A DNA stretch of 64,000 nt from an uncultured Candidatus Nemicrothrix sp. (GCA_913055915.1 CAJXKL010000006.1:1-64000); one strand, 5' to 3'. Positions 8,227 to 17,910 are shown, counted from the stretch's first letter. Program-made: numbers and translations. The notes: generated by a model from the letters alone, not told the origin.

Positions 8227-9708
8227 ATGCCCCGCCGACAGAGCGTCTACCTCGTCGCAATCGTCCTCGTTGCCGTGACGGCGTCAATCCTGACGGCCTT
8301 CTGGCAGAACAAGCCCCTCCTAGGCCTCGACCTCCAGGGTGGTGTGTCGGTGCGCCTGACGGCCACCGAATCGGCCACCGAGGAAATGCTCGACCAGGCC
8401 GTTGAGATCATCCGCAAACGGGTCGACGCCCTCGGCGTCGCCGAACCCGAGGTGTCCCGGACAGCCGAGGGCGTAATGGTCTCCCTCCCCGGGGTCGACA
8501 ACCAACAGCGTGCCCTGGAGCTGGTCGGCACCACCGCTGAACTGCGCTTCAGGCCCGTCTGCGACGTTCTTCCCCTCATGCCGGCCGACCTTGCGAGAGA
8601 GGGTGTGGCACGGCCAGCACCGGCCTCGTGTGAACCGCTGCTTGCCGGTGACCTCACCGCCTCAACCGGCCCACTCGGGGTGACCCTCCCCGAGGACGAC
8701 CTGGCCGACCAGTTCGTCGTGCTTGGCGGGCGCGACGACAACCAGCGTTACCTGCTGGCACCGAGCGTCCTCACCGGCGATGCTCTCGAGGACGCCAACG
8801 CCGACATGATCGAGTTCGAATGGCAGGTGGCGGTGGCCCTCAAGGCCGGAGCCGTAGGTATCGACGCCTTCAACGAAATGGCGGCGCTCTGCTTCGTGGG
8901 TGCCCCCACGTGCCCGATCCTGCCCGGCTTCACCAACGGCCGCCTGGCCCTGGTGCTCGACGGCGAGGTCCTGACGGCACCACAGATCAGGGCGCCCGAG
9001 TTCCAGCGTGACCGCATCCTCATCTCGGGGGCCTTCGACAAGGAAGAAGCCGACGTTGTGGCCCTGGGCCTCCGGTACGGTGCCCTCCCCATCGAACTCG
9101 AGGCAGAAAACACCCAGGTCGTCTCGGCCACCATCGGCGAGGACTCCCTCCACGCAGGCATCGTGGCCGGGCTCATCGGCCTGATGATCGTGGGCCTGTT
9201 CATCGTCGGCTACTACCGACTGCTGGGCCTGGTGGCCCTGGCCAGCCTGGTGATCTCCGGCAGCCTGCTCTGGGCGATCATCGCCCACCTGGGCACCCAG
9301 TCGGGCCTGGCACTCACCCTCGCCGGCGTTACCGGAATCATCGTGGCCATCGGCGTCTCGGTCGACTCCAACGTCGTCTACTTCGAACACCTCAAAGAGG
9401 ACATCCGCGACGGCCGCACTGCCAGGTCCTCTGTGGACAAGGCGTTCCCCGTGGCCTTCTCCACGATCGTCAAGGCCGACATGGCGTCGCTCATCGGAGC
9501 GGGCCTGCTGTGGTGGCTCACGGTCGGCGCCGTAAGGGGCTTCGCCCTGTACCTGGGTCTGGCCACCCTGTTGGACCTCGTAGCCACGTACTTTTTCATG
9601 GGGCCCATGGTGCGCCTCATGGCCCAGTCCCGGTGGTTCGCAGAGCACCCGGAGCGCTTCGGCCTGCCGGCCAGCGGAGCGGTCAGCGCAGTCGGGAGGA
9701 CCACCTGA
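8227..9708 (+). CDS. secD: Protein translocase subunit SecD
   Basis: RND-type membrane protein that, with SecF, uses the proton gradient to pull exported proteins through SecYEG. The 493-aa protein has an N-terminal membrane helix (residues ~8-27), the 'LGLDLQGGVSVRL' motif, a large extracytoplasmic part and about five membrane helices in the last third ('AGLIGLMIVGLFIVGYYRLLG' onwards, with 'GVSVDSNVVYFEHLKEDI'). The stop overlaps the secF start (TGATG). Confidence 0.95.
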   Translation: MPRRQSVYLVAIVLVAVTASILTAFWQNKPLLGLDLQGGVSVRLTATESATEEMLDQAVEIIRKRVDALGVAEPEVSRTAEGVMVSLPGVDNQQRALELVGTTAELRFRPVCDVLPLMPADLAREGVARPAPASCEPLLAGDLTASTGPLGVTLPEDDLADQFVVLGGRDDNQRYLLAPSVLTGDALEDANADMIEFEWQVAVALKAGAVGIDAFNEMAALCFVGAPTCPILPGFTNGRLALVLDGEVLTAPQIRAPEFQRDRILISGAFDKEEADVVALGLRYGALPIELEAENTQVVSATIGEDSLHAGIVAGLIGLMIVGLFIVGYYRLLGLVALASLVISGSLLWAIIAHLGTQSGLALTLAGVTGIIVAIGVSVDSNVVYFEHLKEDIRDGRTARSSVDKAFPVAFSTIVKADMASLIGAGLLWWLTVGAVRGFALYLGLATLLDLVATYFFMGPMVRLMAQSRWFAEHPERFGLPASGAVSAVGRTT

Positions 9709-10817
9709 TGGGCCTGCTCAGAGGCGTTTTCAACAGCGAGACAGTGCTCGACTACCCGCGCTGGTGGCGCAGGGCGGTGACGGTGTCGCTGGTGGCGATA
9801 GTGCTCAGCATCGGCTCGTTCGGTGTCCGGGGCCTGAACCTCGGCATCGACTTCGAGGGTGGAACCACCTTTGAGGTCATGGCGCCCGGTATCTCGGTAG
9901 CCGACGCACGCGAGGTGATGGCCAGCATCGGTTCCGAGGACTCACGCATCCAGACGGTCGACGGCGACGTCATCCGGATCCGCTCCGAGGTGTCTGACCC
10001 GGCGCATGCCGCCGAAATCCGCAACCTACTCGAAGCCCAACTGGGAACAGTCCAGACGTTCGAACAGGTCGGGCCCACATGGGGCGCCGAGGTGACATCA
10101 AAGGCTGCCAACGCCCTGGTCGTGTTCTTCGCCGTGGTGGCCCTGTACATAACAGTTCGCCTTGAGTGGAAGATGGCCCTCGGGGCCCTCGCAGCGGTAG
10201 CCCACGACATCGTGGTCAGCGTCGGCCTCTACTCGATCCTTCAGCTGGAGATCACACCCTCGACCGTCATCGCATTCCTCACGATCATGGGCTACTCGCT
10301 CTACGACACGATCGTGGTCTACGACAAGGTCCGCGAGGTGACCGGACGCCTCGGCGCCACCGAGCGCTACACCTACACCGAACTCATGAACCTGGCGCTC
10401 AACCGGGTCACCATGCGCTCGATCAACACCAGCATCACCTCGGCAATCCCCGTCGTGTCGCTGCTGCTGATCGGATCGGTGATCATGGGAGCCACGGCCC
10501 TCCAGGAGTTCGGCATCGCCCTGCTGATCGGTATCATCGTCGGCTCCTACTCGTCGCTGTTCCTCGCATCCACACTCGTCACGGTGCTGAAGGAGCGCGA
10601 GGAGCGCTGGCAACAGGTGGCCGACAAGGTCGCGCAGCGCACCGGTGTTACCGACGAGGGCACCACACGCCTCATCGGTCGCGAAGAGGCCGCCCTGCCC
10701 GACACCCGTTCAACCGAGCGTCCCGGTGCCGCCAAGGGCCCGGCACGGCGCCGGCCCGTGGCAACAACCCACCTGGCTGGTGGCGTGCCACCCCGTCCCA
10801 GGAAGAAGCGTCGCTGA
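9708..10817 (+). CDS. secF: Protein translocase subunit SecF
   Basis: Partner of SecD in the SecDF export motor. The 369-aa protein has a first membrane helix followed by 'GLNLGIDFEGGTTFEV', then five more helices with 'TIMGYSLYDTIVVYDKVRE' and 'NTSITSAIPVVSLLLIGS'. A basic, Pro-rich cytoplasmic tail ends 'PPRPRKKRR'. The ATG shares bases with the secD stop. In many actinobacteria an apt gene follows secF before rel; none is present here. Confidence 0.95.
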   Translation: MGLLRGVFNSETVLDYPRWWRRAVTVSLVAIVLSIGSFGVRGLNLGIDFEGGTTFEVMAPGISVADAREVMASIGSEDSRIQTVDGDVIRIRSEVSDPAHAAEIRNLLEAQLGTVQTFEQVGPTWGAEVTSKAANALVVFFAVVALYITVRLEWKMALGALAAVAHDIVVSVGLYSILQLEITPSTVIAFLTIMGYSLYDTIVVYDKVREVTGRLGATERYTYTELMNLALNRVTMRSINTSITSAIPVVSLLLIGSVIMGATALQEFGIALLIGIIVGSYSSLFLASTLVTVLKEREERWQQVADKVAQRTGVTDEGTTRLIGREEAALPDTRSTERPGAAKGPARRRPVATTHLAGGVPPRPRKKRR

Positions 10818-10827
10818 GCCAGCCCGC

Positions 10828-10833
10828 TACCGT
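10828..10833 (+). promoter_or_regulatory. -10-like hexamer upstream of the rel mini-ORF
   Basis: TACCGT ends 6 nt before an ATG at 10840 that opens a 29-codon reading frame ahead of rel. The spacing is the same as for the leaderless genes elsewhere in the window. Confidence 0.35.
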
Positions 10834-10839
10834 GGTGTG

Positions 10840-10929
10840 ATGACCGACAGGGTCCGCCACGGAAACCTGAACAGGCAGTGCGCCAGGCTGCCTGCCCGTG
10901 GAACCGCGTCGACCGGACACAGGGCCTGA
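10840..10929 (+). CDS. Candidate 29-aa leaderless mini-ORF before rel
   Basis: A short frame starting 'MTDRVRHGN' and ending 'TASTGHRA' fills almost the whole gap between secF and rel. It begins 6 nt after a -10-like TACCGT and ends with TGA only one nucleotide before the rel ATG at 10931. I recognise no homology. It is Arg/His-rich and has no hydrophobic segment. It might be a leader peptide whose translation feeds ribosomes onto rel, or just an accidental frame; the evidence is positional only. Confidence 0.3.
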   Translation: MTDRVRHGNLNRQCARLPARGTASTGHRA

Positions 10930-10930
10930 C

Positions 10931-13150
10931 ATGGTCGCCGTCACGCGGGTACTCCCATGGCGCCGCCGGCCCGATCCGAGCGTCGAGGAGACCTCGGATC
11001 TGCTCACCACCTTCCACGACCACCACCCCAGGGCCGACACCTCCCTCATCGAACGTGCCTACGAGGTGGCCCTGGGCGCCCACGTGGGACAGACCCGCAA
11101 ATCGGGTGAGCCCTACATCCACCATCCGATGGCCGTGGCCACGATCGTGGCCCGACAGGGTCTAGACGACGTGACCGTCGCAGCAGCACTGCTGCACGAC
11201 GCCGTCGAGGACACGTCCATCGACCTGGTCGACCTGGAACGCGTCTTCGGGGCAGACGTCTCGCTCATTGTCGACGGCGTCACCAAACTGGACCGTCTTT
11301 ACTTCGACTCCCGCGAGGAACAACAGGCAGCCAGCATGCGCAAGATGCTCGTGGCCCTCGCCAAGGACCTGCGGGTGCTCATCATCAAGTTGGCCGACCG
11401 ACTCCACAACATGCGCACCCTGGCCGCCCTGCCCGAAGACAAGCAGCAGCGCATTGCACGAGAGACCCTCGACATCTACGCACCGCTCGCCAACCGCCTC
11501 GGCATGCAGGAGGTCAAGGACCAACTCGAGGACCTCTCGCTCGCCACGCTCCACCCGAAGCGCTACAGCCAGATCGACCAGATGGTCCAGGACCGGTCGC
11601 CCGAGCGTGATAACTACGTGACCCAGCTCATCGGCGACATCGAAAGGCGCATGTCCGACCTGAACATCACGGCAGAGGTCCACGGCCGACCAAAGCACCT
11701 CTGGAGCATCTACGAGAAGATGATCGTGAAGGGCCGGCCCTTCGACGATATCTACGACCTCATCGGCGTTCGCGTGATCGTCGAGAACGTCCGCGACTGC
11801 TACGCGGTGCTGGGTTCCATCCACTCCACCTGGAAGCCGGTTCACGGCCGCTTCAAGGACTACGTGGCCATGCCCAAGTTCAACCTCTACCAGTCGCTGC
11901 ACACCACGGTCATCGGGCCGCTCGGAAAGCAGGTCGAGTTCCAGATCCGGACGAGGGAGATGCACCAGCGTGCCGAGCACGGGGTGGCCGCCCATTTCGA
12001 CTACAAGACCAGCTCGCCTTCAGACGACATGGCGTGGCTGGGACGAATCGTGGAGTGGCAGGAGGAGACCTCCGACCCCGGCACCTTCATGGCCAACCTC
12101 AAGACCGACCTGGAACAGGACGAGGTGTACGTCTTCACCCCGAGGGGAGGCGTGATCACTCTGCCGATAGGTGCCACACCGGTGGACTTCGCATACATGG
12201 TCCACACCGAGGTCGGCCACAAGTGCGTAGGGGCAAGGGTCGAGGGGCGCCTCGTTCCGCTCGAGACCCGCCTCAATTCGGGTGACACGGTCGAGATCGT
12301 CACCTCGAAACAGGAGGGCGCAGGCCCCAGCCGTGACTGGCTCAAGTTCGTAGCCACACACAAGGCCTCCAACAAGATCAAACAGTGGTACTCACGAGAG
12401 CGTCGCCACGACGCCATCGACAGCGGCTACGACGACCTGGTCAGCGAGCTGCGACGTGCCGGCATGCCGGTAAAGGAGTTCCTGGCCGGCCAACCCCTGG
12501 CCGACGTGGCTGCCGCAATGAACTACGCCGATGCCGACACCCTCTACGCCGCCATAGGTGAACACCACGTCTCGGCAAAGGCCGTGGTCGGCAGGGTGAA
12601 ACGGGCCATCAGCGCCGAACAGGAGGACGACGAGCAGCTGCCCGCCACCGTGTTGCGTCCCTCCACGGCCCAGAGACCCAGCGGCTCGGCCGGGGTACAC
12701 GTGGAGGGCCTTAACGACATGATGGTGAGGCTGTCGCGCTGTTGCACGCCGGTGCCACCAGACGAGATCATCGGCTTCGTCACGCGGGGTCGCGGCGTGT
12801 CCGTCCATCGCAGCGACTGCGCCAACGCAGCGTCGCTCTCCGAGGGGCAACCCGACAGGCTCATCGAGGTCGAGTGGGACGGTTCTGCATCCGGGAGCTT
12901 CCTGGCCACCATCGAGGTCAAGGCCCTCGACCGGCCGGGGCTGCTCCGTGACATCGTGAACGTGCTTGCCGACCACCACATCAACGTTGTCGGAACCGAC
13001 ACGGTCACCAGCGGAGCGGAGCGCACCGCCAAGATGAAGTTCGACTTCGAGATGGGCCACGCCGCGCACCTCGAGCCCCTACTGCACATCATCGCCGAGA
13101 TCGACTCCGTGTACGACGTCTACAGGGTGGTGCCCGGCCAGGGCTCCTGA
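10931..13150 (+). CDS. rel: Bifunctional (p)ppGpp synthetase/hydrolase Rel
   Basis: Stringent-response enzyme that makes and degrades (p)ppGpp. In the 739-aa protein: HD hydrolase domain (residues ~40-190, with His51, His65 and the key His89-Asp90...Glu93-Asp94 in 'LLHDAVEDT'), synthetase domain with the RxKD motif Arg307-Phe-Lys-Asp310 that marks bifunctional Rel enzymes, TGS domain (~397-460), a zinc-finger-like 'RLSRCCTPVPPDEIIGFVTRG' region and a C-terminal ACT domain (from ~656). A GTG at 10898 would add 11 residues; the ATG is preferred because it fits the domain start and follows the mini-ORF stop. Confidence 0.95.
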   Translation: MVAVTRVLPWRRRPDPSVEETSDLLTTFHDHHPRADTSLIERAYEVALGAHVGQTRKSGEPYIHHPMAVATIVARQGLDDVTVAAALLHDAVEDTSIDLVDLERVFGADVSLIVDGVTKLDRLYFDSREEQQAASMRKMLVALAKDLRVLIIKLADRLHNMRTLAALPEDKQQRIARETLDIYAPLANRLGMQEVKDQLEDLSLATLHPKRYSQIDQMVQDRSPERDNYVTQLIGDIERRMSDLNITAEVHGRPKHLWSIYEKMIVKGRPFDDIYDLIGVRVIVENVRDCYAVLGSIHSTWKPVHGRFKDYVAMPKFNLYQSLHTTVIGPLGKQVEFQIRTREMHQRAEHGVAAHFDYKTSSPSDDMAWLGRIVEWQEETSDPGTFMANLKTDLEQDEVYVFTPRGGVITLPIGATPVDFAYMVHTEVGHKCVGARVEGRLVPLETRLNSGDTVEIVTSKQEGAGPSRDWLKFVATHKASNKIKQWYSRERRHDAIDSGYDDLVSELRRAGMPVKEFLAGQPLADVAAAMNYADADTLYAAIGEHHVSAKAVVGRVKRAISAEQEDDEQLPATVLRPSTAQRPSGSAGVHVEGLNDMMVRLSRCCTPVPPDEIIGFVTRGRGVSVHRSDCANAASLSEGQPDRLIEVEWDGSASGSFLATIEVKALDRPGLLRDIVNVLADHHINVVGTDTVTSGAERTAKMKFDFEMGHAAHLEPLLHIIAEIDSVYDVYRVVPGQGS

Positions 13151-13192
13151 GGACCTGTTCGGTTATTGCCTGCCGGTGACCTCGGGGGCCGG

Positions 13193-13198
13193 TAGCCT
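13193..13198 (+). promoter_or_regulatory. -10-like hexamer of hisS (leaderless pattern)
   Basis: TAGCCT ends 8 nt before the hisS GTG; only a run of T and C lies between, with no Shine-Dalgarno sequence. Confidence 0.5.
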
Positions 13199-13206
13199 TT
13201 CCCCCC

Positions 13207-14466
13207 GTGGCAGACCCCATCTACAGGGCGCCGAAGGGCACACACGACGTCCTCTGGCCTGAATCGGCGCGCCGTCGCGCCCTGGTTGGCGTGTTCGCCG
13301 ACATTGTCGAGGCCGCCGGTTATACCGAGGTCGTGCCGCCGATGTTCGAACACGTCGAGGTCTTCCGGCGCCTGGGCGACGCCACCGACGTCGTCCGCAA
13401 GGAGATGTACGAGTTCGAGGACCGCGGTGGCCGCCACATCGCCCTGCGACCCGAGCAGACGGCATCGATCGTGCGCTCCTTTGGCGAGCATCGCCCGACC
13501 CTGCCGTGGAAGGCCTGGTACGCAGGCCCCAACTTCCGCTACGAGCGGGCCCAGAAGGGTCGCTTCCGCCAGTTCGACCAGGTCGGCATCGAGGCCCTCG
13601 GCCCCGAGGACCCACACCTGGATGCCGAGGTGATCACCACGGCATGGCGCTTCTACGAGTGCCTGGGCCTGCGGAAGGTAACCCTGCTGGTCAACTCCCT
13701 GGGTGGCCCCGACGACCGGGCCCGCTACGTCGCTGCACTCCACGACCACTTCTCCACCGACAGGGATGCCCTCAGCGAGGACTCAAGGGCCACGCTTGCG
13801 ACAAACCCGCTGCGGGTGCTCGACTCCAACCGGCCCGAGGACGCCGACCTGATCGCCTCGGCCCCCAGCATGCTGGACCACCTGTCCGACGAGGCCGGCA
13901 CCCACTTCGATCAGGTGAAGGCGGCACTGACCGGCCTTGAGATCCCCTTCACCATCGAGCCGCGCCTGGTGCGTGGCCTCGACTACTACGTGCGAACCAC
14001 CTTTGAGTTCACCTCTGAGACGTTCGACGCAGCCCAGAACGCCATCGGCGGGGGAGGCCGCTACGACGGCCTCGCCGAGGCAATGGGTGCACCACCGACA
14101 CCCGGCGTGGGCTTCGCCCTCGGTGTCGACCGCACCCTCATGGTGTGCGACGCAGAGGGTGCCTTTGAGGCTCCCGACGCGCCGGTGGACGTGTTCGTGG
14201 TCGACACCACGGGCGGCGAAGCGGCCCTGTTGATCACCGACGAACTGCGACGCGCCGGCATACGCGCCGACCGTTCCTGGGACGACCGCTCAATGAAGGC
14301 CCAGATGCGTGCCGCCGACCGCAGTGGTGCCGCCATGGCGGTAATAGTTGGAGAAACCGAACGGGAATCGGGCACCCTGATCCTCCGCGACCTTCGCGGC
14401 GACGCCGGCCAGGAGTCGGTCCCGTGCACTTCCATCACAGACATCCTGCTAGCGAGGCTCAAGTGA
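13207..14466 (+). CDS. hisS: Histidine--tRNA ligase
   Basis: Class II aminoacyl-tRNA synthetase, 419 aa. Motif 1 region 'PMFEHVEVFRRLGDATD', motif 2 'FRYERAQKGRFRQFDQVGIE', the histidine-specific 'LVRGLDYYVRTTFEF' and 'GGGRYDGL', motif 3 'GVGFALGVDR', then the C-terminal anticodon-binding domain. The GTG start is supported by the -10-like hexamer just upstream. Its stop lies within a GTGA shared with the probable aspS start. Confidence 0.96.
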   Translation: MADPIYRAPKGTHDVLWPESARRRALVGVFADIVEAAGYTEVVPPMFEHVEVFRRLGDATDVVRKEMYEFEDRGGRHIALRPEQTASIVRSFGEHRPTLPWKAWYAGPNFRYERAQKGRFRQFDQVGIEALGPEDPHLDAEVITTAWRFYECLGLRKVTLLVNSLGGPDDRARYVAALHDHFSTDRDALSEDSRATLATNPLRVLDSNRPEDADLIASAPSMLDHLSDEAGTHFDQVKAALTGLEIPFTIEPRLVRGLDYYVRTTFEFTSETFDAAQNAIGGGGRYDGLAEAMGAPPTPGVGFALGVDRTLMVCDAEGAFEAPDAPVDVFVVDTTGGEAALLITDELRRAGIRADRSWDDRSMKAQMRAADRSGAAMAVIVGETERESGTLILRDLRGDAGQESVPCTSITDILLARLK

Positions 14467-16235
14467 CAAGCAGTACCGAAGACAACGGCGGGCAAGGCCC
14501 CGATTACACGACGTCCATGCGAACCGACCGCTGCGGCGACCTCCGCAGCGACGACGTCGGTCGCCAGGTCACCCTGTGTGGTTGGGTGGCACGCCGCCGT
14601 GAGCACGGCGAGCACCTGGCCTTTGTGGACCTCCGCGATCGCAGCGGCATCATCCAGGTGGTTGTCGATGGCGCCGCCGACCTGCGATCCGAGTATGTGC
14701 TCCAGGTGACCGGCCAGGTCAGGGAACGACCGGCCGACACCGCCAATGACGCCCTCTCCACAGGAGCCATCGAGGTTGACGCCTCCGAGGTGACCATCCT
14801 CTCGGCGTCAGAGCCGCCGCCGTTCCCGCTCGACGAACGCACCGATGTCGACGAGGTCCTCAGGCTCCGCCACCGCTACGTCGACCTTCGCCGGCCGCGC
14901 CTCCAGAAGAACCTCGAGGTCAGGGCAACGGTCAACAGCGCCGTGCGGACCGCCATGGAGGAACAGGGCTTCATCGAGGTCGAGACGCCGATGCTGGTTG
15001 CCAGCACGCCCGAGGGTGCACGCGACTTCGTGGTTCCCTCACGCAAGGAGCCGGGCTCGTTCTACGCCCTGCCCCAGAGCCCCCAGATCTTCAAACAGCT
15101 CTGCATGATCGGCGGCGTCGACCGCTACTACCAGATTGCCCGCTGCCTTCGCGACGAGGACCTCAGGGCCGACCGCCAGTTCGAGTTCATGCAACTCGAC
15201 GCCGAGGCCAGTTTCGTGAGCCAGGACGACGTGCTCACCTTCATCACCCACACGGTCGCATCGGCCGCCGAGGCAGTCACCGGTGAGAGGCCGGCTGACT
15301 TCCCCCGCATGTCGTGGCACGAGGCCAGGGAGCGCTACGGCTCCGACAAGCCCGACATCCGCTTCGGAATGGAACTCGTCGAGTTGACTCCCGTGTTCGC
15401 CGATACCGACTTCCGTGCCTTCCAGGCTCCGTGTGTCAAGGGCATCCGGGTTCCCGGAGGGGCCGATCTGTCACGCAATCGCCTCGACGACCTGACCGAG
15501 ACATGCAAGGGCTGGGGCGCCAAGGGCCTTGTCTGGATGAAGGTAGAGGCCGACGGCCTCAACTCGCCGGTAGCCAAGTTCCTCACCGGCGACGAACAGG
15601 CGGCGTTGCGCACCACGCTCGAAGCCGAAGAGGGCGACCTGTTGCTGCTGGTGGCCGATGAGCACCACACAACGTGTCGCATCCTGGGCCTGCTGCGCCT
15701 GGAACTGGGACGCCCACCGGTCACCGAGGGAGGCCTCCACTTCCTGTGGGTCGTCGACTTTCCCCTCTTCGAGGGGCTCGACGAGGCAGGCAACCCGATG
15801 CCGGCCCACCACCCGTTCACCATGCCCCATGAAGACGACCTCGAGACACTTGAGGCCGGCGACCTCCTGTCGGTCCGCTCACAGGCCTATGACCTGGTCC
15901 TGAACGGCTGGGAACTTGGCTCAGGCAGCGTGCGGATCCACCGGCGCGAGATCCAGCAGAAGATCTTCTCCATCCTGGGCATCGGCGCCGACGAGGCCCA
16001 GGAACGGTTTGGCTTCCTGCTGGACGCCTTCAGGTACGGCGCACCGCCGCACGCCGGGTTCGCCTTCGGCATGGACCGCCTCATCGCGATCCTGGCCGGC
16101 GAGGAGAACATCCGCGAGGTCATCGCCTACCCCAAGACCCAGTCGGGCGCCGACCCGCTCACCAGCGCACCCACACCGATCGACGACCGCCACCTCGAGG
16201 AGTTGGGCCTGCGGGTCCTCCCCAGAAGCGAGTAG
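14463..16235 (+). CDS. aspS: Aspartate--tRNA ligase
   Basis: Class II synthetase, 590 aa with this start: OB-fold anticodon domain ('VTLCGWVARRREHGEHLAFVDLRDRSGIIQVV'), catalytic motifs including 'FYALPQSPQIFKQ', 'YYQIARCLRDEDLRADRQFEF' and motif 3 'GFAFGMDRLIAILAG', with the bacterial GAD insertion between. Two starts are possible: GTG at 14463, which overlaps the hisS stop as GTGA and has GAGG upstream, or ATG at 14517, which gives the more usual 'MRTDRCGDL' N-terminus but lacks a ribosome binding site. Whether it also charges tRNA-Asn cannot be told from the sequence alone. Confidence 0.94.
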   Translation: MTSSTEDNGGQGPDYTTSMRTDRCGDLRSDDVGRQVTLCGWVARRREHGEHLAFVDLRDRSGIIQVVVDGAADLRSEYVLQVTGQVRERPADTANDALSTGAIEVDASEVTILSASEPPPFPLDERTDVDEVLRLRHRYVDLRRPRLQKNLEVRATVNSAVRTAMEEQGFIEVETPMLVASTPEGARDFVVPSRKEPGSFYALPQSPQIFKQLCMIGGVDRYYQIARCLRDEDLRADRQFEFMQLDAEASFVSQDDVLTFITHTVASAAEAVTGERPADFPRMSWHEARERYGSDKPDIRFGMELVELTPVFADTDFRAFQAPCVKGIRVPGGADLSRNRLDDLTETCKGWGAKGLVWMKVEADGLNSPVAKFLTGDEQAALRTTLEAEEGDLLLLVADEHHTTCRILGLLRLELGRPPVTEGGLHFLWVVDFPLFEGLDEAGNPMPAHHPFTMPHEDDLETLEAGDLLSVRSQAYDLVLNGWELGSGSVRIHRREIQQKIFSILGIGADEAQERFGFLLDAFRYGAPPHAGFAFGMDRLIAILAGEENIREVIAYPKTQSGADPLTSAPTPIDDRHLEELGLRVLPRSE

Positions 16236-16268
16236 CCGGACCGGCCACCCGAACCTGCGCCGAGGCCC

Positions 16269-16274
16269 TAGGTT
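16269..16274 (+). promoter_or_regulatory. -10-like hexamer of rarA (leaderless pattern)
   Basis: TAGGTT ends 8 nt before the ATG at 16283 and 5 nt before the adjacent GTG; the usual 6-9 nt spacing in this window favours the ATG. Confidence 0.45.
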
Positions 16275-16282
16275 CGACGGTG

Positions 16283-17611
16283 ATGGCCAACGACCTGTTC
16301 TCCGCCGCCGCCCGGGAGCGCCTCACCGGGCGTGCGCCGCTGGCCGACCGACTGCGGCCCACCAGCCTCGACGACGTCGTCGGACAGGCACACCTTGTCG
16401 GGGAGGGGCGACCGCTCCGGCGCCTCATCGAGACCGACAGGCTCTCCTCGGTCATCCTCTGGGGACCACCCGGCACCGGCAAGACCAGCCTCGCCCGCCT
16501 GGTGGCCCGCCTGACATCCAAGGAGTTCACCGAACTGTCGGCCGTCAGCGCCAGCGTCAAGGACGTACGTGAGCTGATCGCACGGGCCGAGAACGTGCTG
16601 GGGGAGCGCGACGTCGGCACCATCTTGTTCCTCGACGAGGTTCACCGCTTCAACAAGGCACAACAGGACGCCCTGCTGCCGTCCGTGGAATCAGGCCTGC
16701 TCGTGCTGATCGGGGCCACCACCGAGAATCCCTACTTCGAGGTGAACGCCCCCCTGCTGTCACGCTCCACCCTGTTCCGCCTCGAACCCCTCGACGAGGA
16801 TGCCCTTGCCGGCCTGTTGTCGCGTGGCCTCCAGGCCGAGGGAATGACCGCTGATGACGCCGCCATCAAGTTGCTCGTGGACAGGGCGGCTGGCGACGGC
16901 CGACACGCTCTCACGAGCCTCGAGGTGGCCGCTGCCCTGGCCACCGGACGGGAATCGGAGCAGATCAGCGTCGACGACGCCGAGGCCGCACTCGGCACCA
17001 AGGCAATTCTCTACGGCCGCGATGAGCACTACGACGTGATCAGCGCGTTCATCAAGAGCATCCGGGGTTCCGACGCAGACGCCGGCCTCTACTGGCTGGC
17101 CCGAATGCTCGACGCCGGCGAGGATGCCCGCTTCATCGCACGCCGCCTCGTGATCCTGGCCAGCGAGGACATCGGAATGGCTGACCCCATGTCCCTCCTG
17201 GTGGCCGACGCAGCGGCCCGGGCCGTGGAGTTCGTAGGCTTGCCTGAGGCCCGCCTGAACCTGGCACACGCCGTCGTCCACCTGGCCACCGCACCAAAGT
17301 CCAACCGGGTCACCGTCGGGCTGAGCCGGGCCGGTGCCGACGCCAGGTCAGCCGGTACCGGCCTCGTGCCCATGCACCTGCGTGACGCCCACTACAAGGG
17401 AGCCGCCGACCTGGGCCACGGCTACGGCTACGAGTACCCCCACGACGACCCGGACGGGTGGGTGGCACAGCAGTACAGGCCCCCCGAGGTCGTCGACAAC
17501 ACCTACTACGATCCATCCCCACACGGGTTCGAGGCGGAGGTGGCCGAACGCATGGCACGCCACCGCGGCGACCCACCCGACGACCCCGGCAGCGGGGGAG
17601 GTAAACAGTGA
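16283..17611 (+). CDS. rarA: Replication-associated recombination protein RarA (MgsA)
   Basis: AAA+ ATPase related to clamp loaders that acts at stalled forks. The 442-aa protein has 'RLRPTSLDDVVGQAHLVG', Walker A 'GPPGTGKTSLARL', Walker B 'ILFLDEVHRFNKAQQD', sensor 1 'GATTENPYFEVN' and the MgsA C-terminal domain with 'ASEDIGMADP' and 'YEYPHDDPDGWVAQQY'. GTG and ATG stand next to each other at the start; ATG is chosen from promoter spacing. Its stop overlaps the next gene (GTGA). Confidence 0.94.
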   Translation: MANDLFSAAARERLTGRAPLADRLRPTSLDDVVGQAHLVGEGRPLRRLIETDRLSSVILWGPPGTGKTSLARLVARLTSKEFTELSAVSASVKDVRELIARAENVLGERDVGTILFLDEVHRFNKAQQDALLPSVESGLLVLIGATTENPYFEVNAPLLSRSTLFRLEPLDEDALAGLLSRGLQAEGMTADDAAIKLLVDRAAGDGRHALTSLEVAAALATGRESEQISVDDAEAALGTKAILYGRDEHYDVISAFIKSIRGSDADAGLYWLARMLDAGEDARFIARRLVILASEDIGMADPMSLLVADAAARAVEFVGLPEARLNLAHAVVHLATAPKSNRVTVGLSRAGADARSAGTGLVPMHLRDAHYKGAADLGHGYGYEYPHDDPDGWVAQQYRPPEVVDNTYYDPSPHGFEAEVAERMARHRGDPPDDPGSGGGKQ

Positions 17612-17910
17612 GACGCCGCATCTTCTGGCTCGTGATTGGATGGTTGGTGGGCAACGCAACCTCCATGTGGTTCCAGCGGCGCCTGCGTCGAACCGTCGAG
17701 CGCTACACGCCCGAACACCTCCGGAGGGAACTTGCCGAGCGGTCATCGGCCGTGGTCGACCAGGGAGCCGATCTGGTCCGCAGGGTCAGGCAGATTCGCG
17801 ATGACATGGCGACAGACGACCCGGCAGGCCCAGACGGCCACGACTATGCCTTTCGCCGCAGCGGGCACCGGTCGCGCCGCAACCACCGACCAGCCGGGCC
17901 GCTCCGCTGA
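17608..17910 (+). CDS. Small single-pass membrane protein, unknown function
   Basis: A 100-aa protein beginning 'MRRRIFWLVIGWLVGN', with one membrane helix at about residues 5-21 followed by a basic amphipathic stretch ('QRRLRRTVERYTPEHLRREL') and an Arg/His-rich polar tail. The GTG start overlaps the rarA stop (GTGA), so it is almost certainly translated. I do not recognise a named family. Its position between rarA and alaS and the basic cytoplasmic or exposed region give no function. Confidence 0.7.
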   Translation: MRRRIFWLVIGWLVGNATSMWFQRRLRRTVERYTPEHLRRELAERSSAVVDQGADLVRRVRQIRDDMATDDPAGPDGHDYAFRRSGHRSRRNHRPAGPLR

